Positions 54,043 to 63,514 of a DNA stretch of 64,000 nt are shown one piece after another. A program made the position numbers and the translations under genes. The first letter of the stretch is position 1. The number at the start of each line of letters is the position of its first letter. The notes beneath the pieces were generated by a model, which ran no database searches, was not told where the DNA came from, and worked only from the letters and a program-made list of their open reading frames with translations. The stretch is from Acanthosepion esculentum (Eukaryota; Mollusca; Cephalopoda; Sepiida; Sepiidae): positions 9,788,698-9,852,697 of the forward strand of contig OZ038482.1 of NCBI GenBank assembly GCA_964036315.1, read 5' to 3'.

Positions 54043-57000
54043 CAGCTGAAAAGTACATAGGCTAACCAAGATACTCTCATAAAATATGACCAAATGAGGT
54101 TTATTTTTCGACATAGTCCCCTTTGCAGTCCACACAATTCTTCCATTCTAGTTGCAGTGCTTGAATCCCATTGGTAAAGAAGCTTTCATCCTGTTGATCA
54201 AAAAAGTCATCAACAGCAGATCTGATATCCTCATCATAATCTCTAGGCCCTTAATATGAGGATCAGCTGAAAAGTACATAGGCTAACCAAGATACTCTCA
54301 TAAAATATGACCAAATGAAGTTCATTTTTCAACATAATCCCCTTTGCAGTCCATACAATTCTTCCATTCTAGTTGCAGTGCTTGAATCCCATTGGTAAAG
54401 AAGCTTTCATCCTGTTGATCAAAAAAGTCATCAACAGCAGATCTGATATCCTCATCATTATCTCTAGGCCCTTAATATGAGGATCAGCTGAAAAGTACAT
54501 AGGCTAACCAAGATACTCTCATAAGATATGACCAAATGAGGTTTTTTTTTCAACATAGTCCCCTTTGCAGTCCACACAATTCTTCCATTCTAGTTGCAGT
54601 GCTTGAATCCCATTGGTAAAGAAGCTTTCATCCTGTTGATCAAAAAAGTCATCAACAGCAGATCTGATATCCTCATCATTATCTCTAGGCCCTTAATATG
54701 AGGATCAGCTGAAAAGTACATAGGCTAACCAAGATACTCTCATAAAATATGACCAAATGAGGTTTATTTTTCAACATAGTCCCCTTTGCAGTCCACACAA
54801 TTCTTCCATTCTAGTTGCAGTGCTTGAATCCCATTGGTAAAGAAGCTTTCATCCTGTTGATCAAAAAAGTCATCAACAGCAGATCTGATATCCTCATCAT
54901 TATCTCTAGGCCCTTAATATGAGGATCAGCTGAAAAGTACATAGGCTAACCAAGATACTCTCATAAGATATGACCAAATGAGGTTTATTTTTCAACATAG
55001 TCCCCTTTGCAGTCCAGACAATTCTTCCATTCTAGTTGCAGTGCTTGAATCTTATTGGTAAAGAAGCTTTCATCCTGTTGATCAAAAAAGTCATCAACAG
55101 CAGATCTGATATCCTCATCATTATCTCTAGGCCCTTAATATGAGGATCAGCTGAAAAGTACATAGGCTAACCAAGATACTCTCATAAGATATGACCAAAT
55201 GAGGTTTATTTTTCAACATAGTCCCCTTTGCAGTCCACACAATTCTTCCATTCTAGTTGCAGTGCTTGAATCCCATTGGTAAAGAAGCTTTCATCCTGTT
55301 GATCAAAAAAGTCATCAACAGCGGATCTGATATCCTCATCATTATCTCTAGGCCCTTAATATGAGGATCAGCTGAAAAGTACATAGGCTAACCAAGATAC
55401 TCTCATAAGATATGACCAAATGAGGTTTATTTTTCAACATAGTCCCCTTTGCAGTCCACACAATTCTTCCATTCTAGCTGCAGTGCTTGGATCCCATTGG
55501 TAAAGAAGCTTTCATCCTGTTGATCAAAAAAGTCATCAACAGCAGATCTGATATCCTCATCATTATCTCTAGGCCCTTAATATGAGGATCAGCTGAAAAG
55601 TACATAGGCTAACCAAGATACTCTCATAAAATATGACCAAATGAGGTTTATTTTTCAACATAGTCCCCTTTGCAGTCCACACAATTCTTCCATTCTAGTT
55701 GCAGTGCTTGAATCCCATTGGTAAAGAAGCTTTCATCCTGTTGATCAAAAAAGTCATCAACAGCAGATCTGATATCCTCATCATTATCTCTAGGCCCTTA
55801 ATATGAGGATCAGCTGAAAAGTACATAGGCTAACCAAGATACTCTCATAAGATATGACCAAATGAGGTTTATTTTTCAACATAGTCCCCTTTGCAGTCCA
55901 CACAATTCTTCCATTCTAGCTGCAGTGCTTGGATCCCATTGGTAAAGAAGCTTTCATCCTGTTGATCAAAAAAGTCATCAACAGCAGATCTGATATCCTC
56001 ATCATTATCTCTAGGCCCTTAATATGAGGATCAGCTGAAAAGTACATAGGCTAACCAAGATACTCTCATAAGATATGACCAAATGAGGTTTATTTTTCAA
56101 CATAGTCCCCTTTGCAGTCCACACAATTCTTCCATTCTAGTTGCAGTGCTTGAATCCCATTGGTAAAGAAGCTTTCATCCTGTTGATCAAAAAAGTCATC
56201 AACAGCAGATCTGATATCCTCATCATTATCTCTAGGCCCTTAATATGAGGATCAGCTGAAAAGTACATAGGCTAACCAAGATACTCTCATAAGATATGAC
56301 CAAATGAGGTTTATTTTTCAACATAGTCCCCTTTGCAGTCCACACAATTCTTCCATTCTAGTTGCAGTGCTTGAATCCCATTGGTAAAGAAGCTTTCATC
56401 CTGTTGATCAAAAAAGTCATCAACAGCAGATCTGATATCCTCATCATTATCTCTAGGCCCTTAATATGAGGATCAGCTGAAAAGTACATAGGCTAACCAA
56501 GATACTCTCATAAAATATGACCAAATGAGGTTTATTTTTCAACATAGTCCCCTTTGCAGTCCACACAATTCTTCCATTCTAGTTGCAGTGCTTGAATCCC
56601 ATTGGTAAAGAAGCTTTCATCCTGTTGATCAAAAAAGTCATCAACAGCAGATCTGATATCCTCATCATTATCTCTAGGCCCTTAATATGAGGATCAGCTG
56701 AAAAGTACATAGGCTAACCAAGATACTCTCATAAGATATGACCAAATGAGGTTTATTTTTCAACATAGTCCCCTTTGCAGTCCACACAATTCTTCCATTC
56801 TAGTTGCAGTGCTTGAATCCCATTGGTAAAGAAGCTTTCATCCTGTTGATCAAAAAAGTCATCAACAGCAGATCTGATATCCTCATCATTATCTCTAGGC
56901 CCTTAATATGAGGATCAGCTGAAAAGTACATAGGCTAACCAAGATACTCTCATAAAATATGACCAAATGAGGTTTATTTTTCGACATAGTCCCCTTTGCA

Positions 57001-59788
57001 GTCCACACAATTCTTCCATTCTAGTTGCAGTGCTTGAATCCCATTGGTAAAGAAGCTTTCATCCTGTTGATCAAAAAAGTCATCAACAGCAGATCTGATA
57101 TCCTCATCATAATCTCTAGGCCCTTAATATGAGGATCAGCTGAAAAGTACATAGGCTAACCAAGATACTCTCATAAAATATGACCAAATGAAGTTCATTT
57201 TTCAACATAATCCCCTTTGCAGTCCATACAATTCTTCCATTCTAGTTGCAGTGCTTGAATCCCATTGGTAAAGAAGCTTTCATCCTGTTGATCAAAAAAG
57301 TCATCAACAGCAGATCTGATATCCTCATCATTATCTCTAGGCCCTTAATATGAGGATCAGCTGAAAAGTACATAGGCTAACCAAGATACTCTCATAAGAT
57401 ATGACCAAATGAGGTTTTTTTTTCAACATAGTCCCCTTTGCAGTCCACACAATTCTTCCATTCTAGTTGCAGTGCTTGAATCCCATTGGTAAAGAAGCTT
57501 TCATCCTGTTGATCAAAAAAGTCATCAACAGCAGATCTGATATCCTCATCATTATCTCTAGGCCCTTAATATGAGGATCAGCTGAAAAGTACATAGGCTA
57601 ACCAAGATACTCTCATAAAATATGACCAAATGAGGTTTATTTTTCAACATAGTCCCCTTTGCAGTCCACACAATTCTTCCATTCTAGTTGCAGTGCTTGA
57701 ATCCCATTGGTAAAGAAGCTTTCATCCTGTTGATCAAAAAAGTCATCAACAGCAGATCTGATATCCTCATCATTATCTCTAGGCCCTTAATATGAGGATC
57801 AGCTGAAAAGTACATAGGCTAACCAAGATACTCTCATAAGATATGACCAAATGAGGTTTATTTTTCAACATAGTCCCCTTTGCAGTCCAGACAATTCTTC
57901 CATTCTAGTTGCAGTGCTTGAATCTTATTGGTAAAGAAGCTTTCATCCTGTTGATCAAAAAAGTCATCAACAGCAGATCTGATATCCTCATCATTATCTC
58001 TAGGCCCTTAATATGAGGATCAGCTGAAAAGTACATAGGCTAACCAAGATACTCTCATAAGATATGACCAAATGAGGTTTATTTTTCAACATAGTCCCCT
58101 TTGCAGTCCACACAATTCTTCCATTCTAGTTGCAGTGCTTGAATCCCATTGGTAAAGAAGCTTTCATCCTGTTGATCAAAAAAGTCATCAACAGCGGATC
58201 TGATATCCTCATCATTATCTCTAGGCCCTTAATATGAGGATCAGCTGAAAAGTACATAGGCTAACCAAGATACTCTCATAAGATATGACCAAATGAGGTT
58301 TATTTTTCAACATAGTCCCCTTTGCAGTCCACACAATTCTTCCATTCTAGCTGCAGTGCTTGGATCCCATTGGTAAAGAAGCTTTCATCCTGTTGATCAA
58401 AAAAGTCATCAACAGCAGATCTGATATCCTCATCATTATCTCTAGGCCCTTAATATGAGGATCAGCTGAAAAGTACATAGGCTAACCAAGATACTCTCAT
58501 AAAATATGACCAAATGAGGTTTATTTTTCAACATAGTCCCCTTTGCAGTCCACACAATTCTTCCATTCTAGTTGCAGTGCTTGAATCCCATTGGTAAAGA
58601 AGCTTTCATCCTGTTGATCAAAAAAGTCATCAACAGCAGATCTGATATCCTCATCATTATCTCTAGGCCCTTAATATGAGGATCAGCTGAAAAGTACATA
58701 GGCTAACCAAGATACTCTCATAAGATATGACCAAATGAGGTTTATTTTTCAACATAGTCCCCTTTGCAGTCCACACAATTCTTCCATTCTAGCTGCAGTG
58801 CTTGGATCCCATTGGTAAAGAAGCTTTCATCCTGTTGATCAAAAAAGTCATCAACAGCAGATCTGATATCCTCATCATTATCTCTAGGCCCTTAATATGA
58901 GGATCAGCTGAAAAGTACATAGGCTAACCAAGATACTCTCATAAGATATGACCAAATGAGGTTTATTTTTCAACATAGTCCCCTTTGCAGTCCACACAAT
59001 TCTTCCATTCTAGTTGCAGTGCTTGAATCCCATTGGTAAAGAAGCTTTCATCCTGTTGATCAAAAAAGTCATCAACAGCAGATCTGATATCCTCATCATT
59101 ATCTCTAGGCCCTTAATATGAGGATCAGCTGAAAAGTACATAGGCTAACCAAGATACTCTCATAAGATATGACCAAATGAGGTTTATTTTTCAACATAGT
59201 CCCCTTTGCAGTCCACACAATTCTTCCATTCTAGTTGCAGTGCTTGAATCCCATTGGTAAAGAAGCTTTCATCCTGTTGATCAAAAAAGTCATCAACAGC
59301 AGATCTGATATCCTCATCATTATCTCTAGGCCCTTAATATGAGGATCAGCTGAAAAGTACATAGGCTAACCAAGATACTCTCATAAAATATGACCAAATG
59401 AGGTTTATTTTTCAACATAGTCCCCTTTGCAGTCCACACAATTCTTCCATTCTAGTTGCAGTGCTTGAATCCCATTGGTAAAGAAGCTTTCATCCTGTTG
59501 ATCAAAAAAGTCATCAACAGCAGATCTGATATCCTCATCATTATCTCTAGGCCCTTAATATGAGGATCAGCTGAAAAGTACATAGGCTAACCAAGATACT
59601 CTCATAAGATATGACCAAATGAGGTTTATTTTTCAACATAGTCCCCTTTGCAGTCCACACAATTCTTCCATTCTAGCTGCAGTGCTTGGATCCCATTGGT
59701 AAAGAAGCTTTCATCCTGTTGATGAAAAAAGTCATCAACAGCAGATCTGATATCCTCATCATTATCTCTAGGCCCTTAATATGAGGAT
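54043..59788 (-). repeat. Thirteen-unit block duplicated in tandem, 2873 bp x 2
   Basis: Private variants recur 2873 bp (13 x 221) apart: CATCATAATC (54235/57108), AAGTTCATTT (54318/57191), GTCCAGACAA (55012/57885) and GCGGATCTGA (55321/58194). Twelve of the 13 units match; the thirteenth differs. An earlier AAGTTCATTT unit at 52771 lies 7 units upstream of the first copy. Confidence 0.9.
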
Positions 59789-60230
59789 CAGCTGAAAAGT
59801 ACATAGGCTAACCAAGATACTCTCATAAGATATGACCAAATGAGGTTTATTTTTCAACATAGTCCCCTTTGCAGTCCACACAATTCTTCCATTCTAGTTG
59901 CAGTGCTTGAATCCCATTGGTAAAGAAGCTTTCATCCTGTTGATCAAAAAAGTCATCAACAGCAGATCTGATATCCTCATCATTATCTCTAGGCCCTTAA
60001 TATGAGGATCAGCTGAAAAGTACATAGGCTAACCAAGATACTCTCATAAGATATGACCAAATGAGGTTTATTTTTCAACATAGTCCCCTTTGCAGTCCAC
60101 ACAATTCTTCCATTCTAGTTGCAGTGCTTGAATCCCATTGGTAAAGAAGCTTTCATCCTGTTGATCAAAAAAGTCATCAACAGCAGATCTGATATCCTCA
60201 TCATTATCTCTAGGCCCTTAATATGAGGAT

Positions 60231-60420
60231 CAGCTGAAAAGTACATAGGCTAACCAAGATACTCTCATAAAATATGACCAAATGAGGTTTATTTTTCAAC
60301 TTAATCCTCCTTGGATTTGCATTAGTGTTTCACTGTTTGGATACAATTAGTGAAGAAGCTTTCATCCTGTTGGTTAAAAAAGTTATAAATGGCAGATCTG
60401 ATATCATTATCACTGTGTTA
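60231..60420 (-). repeat. Last, hybrid satellite unit
   Basis: The first 70 bases (60231-60300) are canonical array sequence up to TTTTTCAAC. From 60301 the sequence is a much more diverged version of the same mariner C terminus: minus-strand pieces DNDIRSAIYNFF, NQQDESFFTNC, two in-frame stops, then VEK. The similarity drops abruptly at 60300. It marks the inner edge of the homogenised array. Confidence 0.9.
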
Positions 60421-61743
60421 CTGGTTCCCAGCAAAGTTTTTTTCATGTTGGGGAACAGATGATGGTCAGATGGGGTAAAATCAGGAGAACAGGGGATTGG
60501 GGGTGATCAACCAGTTCAAAGCCAGTCATTCACAGCAGCTATTGAAACCAAGGATGTGTACTGGAGCATTTTCCTGATCAAACAAGACCTCTTTCATCAG
60601 TTTTCCTGGGCATTTGGTCTTAATAGCTTTCCATAACTGCCTCAGTAAGTTGGCATAGTATTCTCCATTGATGGTGTTGCTCTTTTCATGACGTTTTGCA
60701 TCCCCAAAAAACTGAGACAATGTAAATGAAAGAACCATGGCTTTCTTTAGAGCAGGTGAGGAGAGGTGTTTCCATTCTATGGATTGTCTCTTCATCTCTG
60801 ACTCAAAGTGATTAACCCAACACTTATCCTTAGTTAGGAAATTGTAGAAAAAATAAATGAGTAGGGTAAAAAAATCAAGTGCGGTGTTTGTCGGCAGACT
60901 GACTCTTCTTTTTCTTCCTCACTCGCCTAAAGGAAATAAATTGCGGGGCTCTATTTCTTCGCCACCACACACTGGCCACTTTTCAGTTGACAAAGTGAGT
61001 AGTGTCTCTTTCACCTTTTTTTTCCTGTCAATACACTTATCAGACTAGCAAATGTGATCTGCCCAAAGAAGAAAACATTTCTTCATAGCTCTTAGCATCT
61101 CACTTTTTATGTCTCCTCAAGCAGGCCAGAATTTGCATATGTGCAATTCCCATCTCATAGAGACGAGACAAGCACTCATAAATTGCACCCCCAAAAGTGG
61201 CCATGTTTTCTTTTCAGCACTTTGCACACAAGACATGTCCGTGCTCATTTCAATCTCCTGGGTAAGTCATTTCTTTCATCACAACACGTATTACTACTAC
61301 AGAAATGTTCAAGGAAAACAAATGTCACATTTTCCCGTGATGTGATCAGCCTCTGTGTTTTTGATAAGGTGTCAGAAGACGTGGCACCCACCGAGCAGAA
61401 ACCTTCGTCATGCCAAGTTCATTGTGCAGAATATTCTCAACTCTTTCACAGGATATGTTAATAATATTGGTGACTTTAATTATAGTCAATCACCTGTCAT
61501 TCAATCATCATGTGGTGAACACGGTAAATGTTTCCCTTAGTGGACAATTGTGTAGTTGTAGGACATCCAGAGCTTGGGTCATCTTTAAGACTTTCCTTCC
61601 AACTTCCAAATTCAGCTTCCCACTGTTGATAAGGGTGGAGCATCACCCCCTAATGTAGCAACCATGTTGCATAAATGCCCTTGGGAGACTAAACCCATTT
61701 TCTGCAGATACTTGATAACACCATGATACCAAATTTTGTCCAT
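60301..61743 (-). pseudogene. Decayed mariner transposase, parent of the satellite (DD34D)
   Basis: The minus-strand start codon is at 61743: MDKIWYHGVIKYLQKMGL, MVATLGGDAPPLSTV. Then in shifted frames come SLKDDPSSGCP, RVHHMMIE, ERVENILHNELGMTKVSARW and VPRLLTPYQK, SRENVTF (to ~61302). After an insert the protein resumes near 60850 with FLTKDKCWVNHFESEMKRQS, EWKHLSSPA, then an 89-codon open frame (60795-60526) with NTINGEYYANLLRQLWKAI, KEVLFDQENAPVH, and on into PCSPDFTPSDHHLFPNMKK and the hybrid unit. First catalytic Asp is present (60826-60828). The second is Glu (60571-60573; QEN for QDN). The third is present (60465-60467), with a net frameshift between. A deletion follows FFGDAK. The order matches a complete mariner protein of ~345 residues, now nonfunctional. 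Confidence 0.88.
60846..61301. other. Unclassified ~455-bp insert inside the mariner transposase gene
   Basis: Transposase homology stops at about 61302 and resumes at about 60850 with almost no protein sequence missing, so this stretch was inserted. It is richer in G and C than its surroundings and has no protein I recognise. Its edges show only a short possible inverted repeat (GTAG at the left, CTAC at the right), and I cannot define a target-site duplication. It could be a SINE, a small non-autonomous transposon or captured genomic sequence. Open frames inside it (60857-61048, and the start of 61109-61345) show no family signature. Confidence 0.6.
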
Positions 61744-61993
61744 TTTCAAGGGAAGTTACTTTTGAAGTCTTTGAAAAGTCAGGTGTCATTTTACCTGGAA
61801 ATAAAAATGATGCCGTTATTAACAAAAACAGTTGAAATTCATGCATACAAGATTTCAAAGCTCTAGCATTAAAGGTTCATAGTTCATTTTGCTTGTTTTT
61901 CATCAATAATTTCACACATTAATCAAATTAGTATCTTTAATTGTAATTCTTTTTGTGTCTTTTCCAGTATATTAAATAGTCTTTAAAAGTTCT
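61744..61993 (-). other. Probable 5' UTR and lost 5' end of the parental mariner
   Basis: This lies upstream of the minus-strand transposase start, where a mariner would carry ~150-200 bp of UTR and its 5' inverted repeat. A faint resemblance to the inverted repeat exists at 61873-61900 (CATAGTTCATTTT), but it is too weak to rely on. The right part, next to the 97-bp array, reads on the minus strand as a possible continuation of the array's own peptide (ILEKTQKELQLKI). Confidence 0.4.
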
Positions 61994-63514
61994 GTCTGAA
62001 TTTCTGGGGTGAGGATTTATCATTAGTTACATTATTTACACTTGGACTAATATCCTCATCTTTGTTGTTATTATCACCTGATTGCCTTATGTCTGAATTT
62101 CTGAGATGTGGAGTTATCATTATTTACATTATTTACACTTGGACTAATATCCTCATCTTTGTTGTTATTATCACCTGATTGCCTTATGTCTGAATTTCTG
62201 AGATGAGGAGTTATCATTATTTACATTATTTACACTTGGACTAATATCCTCATCTTTGTTGTTATTATCACCTGATTGCCTTATGTCTGAATTTCTGAGA
62301 TGTGGAGTTATCATTATTTACATTATTTACACTTGGACTAATATCCTCATCTTTGTTGTTATTATCACCTGATTGCCTTATGTCTGAGTTTCTGAGATGT
62401 GGAGTTATCCTTATTTACATTATTTACACTTGGACTAATATCCTCATCTTTGTTGTTATTATCACCTGATTGTCTTATGTCTGAATTTCTGAGATAAGGA
62501 ATTATCATTATTTACACTTGGACTAATATCCTCATCTTTGTTGTTATTATCACCTGATTCCCTTATGTCTGAATTTCTGAGATAAGGAATTATCATTATT
62601 TACATTATTTACACTTGGACTAATATCCTCATCTTTGTTGTTATTATCACCTGATTGCCTTATGTCTGAATTTCTGAGATAAGGAATTATCATTATTTAC
62701 ATTATTTACACTTGGACTAATATCCTCATCTTTGTTGTTATTATCACCTGATTGCCTTATGTCTGAATTTCTGAGATAAGGAATTATCATTATTTACACT
62801 TGGACTAATATCCTCATCTTTGTTGTTATTATCACCTGATTCCCTTATGTCTGAATTTCTGAGATAAGGAATTATCATTATTTACATTATTTACACTTGG
62901 ACTAATATCCTCATCTTTGTTGTTATTATCACCTGATTGCCTTATGTCTGAATTTCTGAGATAAGGAATTATCATTATTTACATTATTTACACTTGGACT
63001 AATATCCTCATCTTTGTTGTTATTATCACCTGATTGCCTTATGTCTGAATTTCTGAGATAAGGAATTATCATTATTTACATTATTTACACTTGGACTAAT
63101 ATCCTCATCTTTGTTGTTATTATCACCTGATTGCCTTATGTCTGAATTTCTGAGATAAGGAATTATCATTATTTACATTATTTACACTTGGACTAATATC
63201 CTCATCTTTGTTGTTATTATCACCTGATTGCCTTATGTCTGAATTTCTGAGATAAGGAATTATCATTATTTACATTATTTACACTTGGACTAATATCCTC
63301 ATCTTTGTTGTTATTATCACCTGATTGCTTTATGTCTGAATTTCTGAGATAAGGAATTATCATTATTTACATTATTTACACTTGGACTAATATCCTCATC
63401 TTTGTTGTTATTATCACCTGATTGCCTTATGTCTGAATTTCTGAGATAAGGAATTATCATTATTTACATTATTTACACTTGGACTAATATCCTCATCTTT
63501 GTTGTTATTATCAC
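61994..63514 (-). repeat. 97-bp satellite, 16 units
   Basis: The unit starts GTCTGAATTTCTGAGA and contains TTATTTACACTTGGAC, TCCTCATCTTTGTTG and ATCACCTGATTGCC. CTTGGAC recurs at 97-bp steps from 62041 to 63478 (1437 bp = 15 steps, two of them 88 bp because ACATTATTT is missing once from a doubled motif). The last unit is incomplete. A block of 88+97+97 bp is itself duplicated: the GATTCCC variant recurs 282 bp apart at 62551 and 62833. On the minus strand one frame of a unit reads NNNKDEDISPSVNNVNNDNS then SQKFRHK. Since 97 is not a multiple of 3, the frame shifts in each unit, so the array is not coding. It is related to the repeat at 2-133. Confidence 0.95.

Larger units (their letters stand above)
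4311..60300 (-). repeat. 221-bp satellite derived from a mariner 3' end, 253 full units
   Basis: The anchor CAGCTGAAAAGT recurs every 221 bp. From 4318 in the first unit to 60231 in the last is 55,913 bp, exactly 253 x 221, although a few 1-bp indels occur and cancel (-1 near 23486, +1 near 33145, -1 near 44923, T-tract changes near 39512 and 42390). On the plus strand each unit reads: TA; a terminal inverted repeat (GAGGATCAGCTGAAAAGT then ACATAGGCTAACC); a short UTR; then the complement of a stop codon and 47 or so transposase codons. On the minus strand the codons give RDNDEDIRSAVDDFF, DQQDESFFTNGI, GDYVEK and TAA, the hallmark C terminus of mariner transposase. Units differ at only a few sites. 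No unit has the catalytic core. Confidence 0.97.
4311..61900 (-). mobile_element. Single mariner copy enlarged by in-situ amplification of its 3' end (inferred)
   Basis: Read on the minus strand, one mariner runs from its start codon near 61743, through the transposase body (61743-60301, interrupted by an insert), into the last satellite unit, and through the array to a terminal inverted repeat at 4311. Orientation and register fit throughout: the codons just upstream of the amplified segment end at 60420, and the segment itself equals the remaining C terminus plus the terminal repeat. Without the amplification and the insert, the element would be about the normal mariner length. The 5' terminal repeat is not clearly recognisable; a very weak candidate lies at 61873-61900, so the right limit is approximate. 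The parts are seen in sequence; their unity is inferred. Confidence 0.7.

Noticed and set aside
4311..60300. CRISPR-like array because of strict periodicity
   Set aside because: The whole 221-bp period repeats. There are no short repeats separated by unique spacers and no cas genes, and the unit contains transposase codons.
4311..60300. Centromeric satellite identity
   Set aside because: Array length and unit size would be compatible, but I see no CENP-B-box-like motif, and nothing in the window gives chromosomal position.
60846..61301. Spliceosomal intron or introner because plus-strand edges are GT...AG
   Set aside because: The interrupted gene is on the minus strand, so splice signals on the plus strand would not restore it, and a clear polypyrimidine tract is lacking.
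61109..61658. Overlapping plus-strand open frames at 61109-61345, 61141-61461, 61355-61540 and 61410-61658
   Set aside because: They lie antisense to the N-terminal half of the parental mariner transposase or in the unclassified insert, in several frames at once, with no family motif.
61643..61858. 71-codon minus-strand open frame as a separate gene
   Set aside because: Its frame differs from the MDKIW frame of the mariner start, which carries the recognisable N terminus. It is a shadow of that pseudogene and its UTR.
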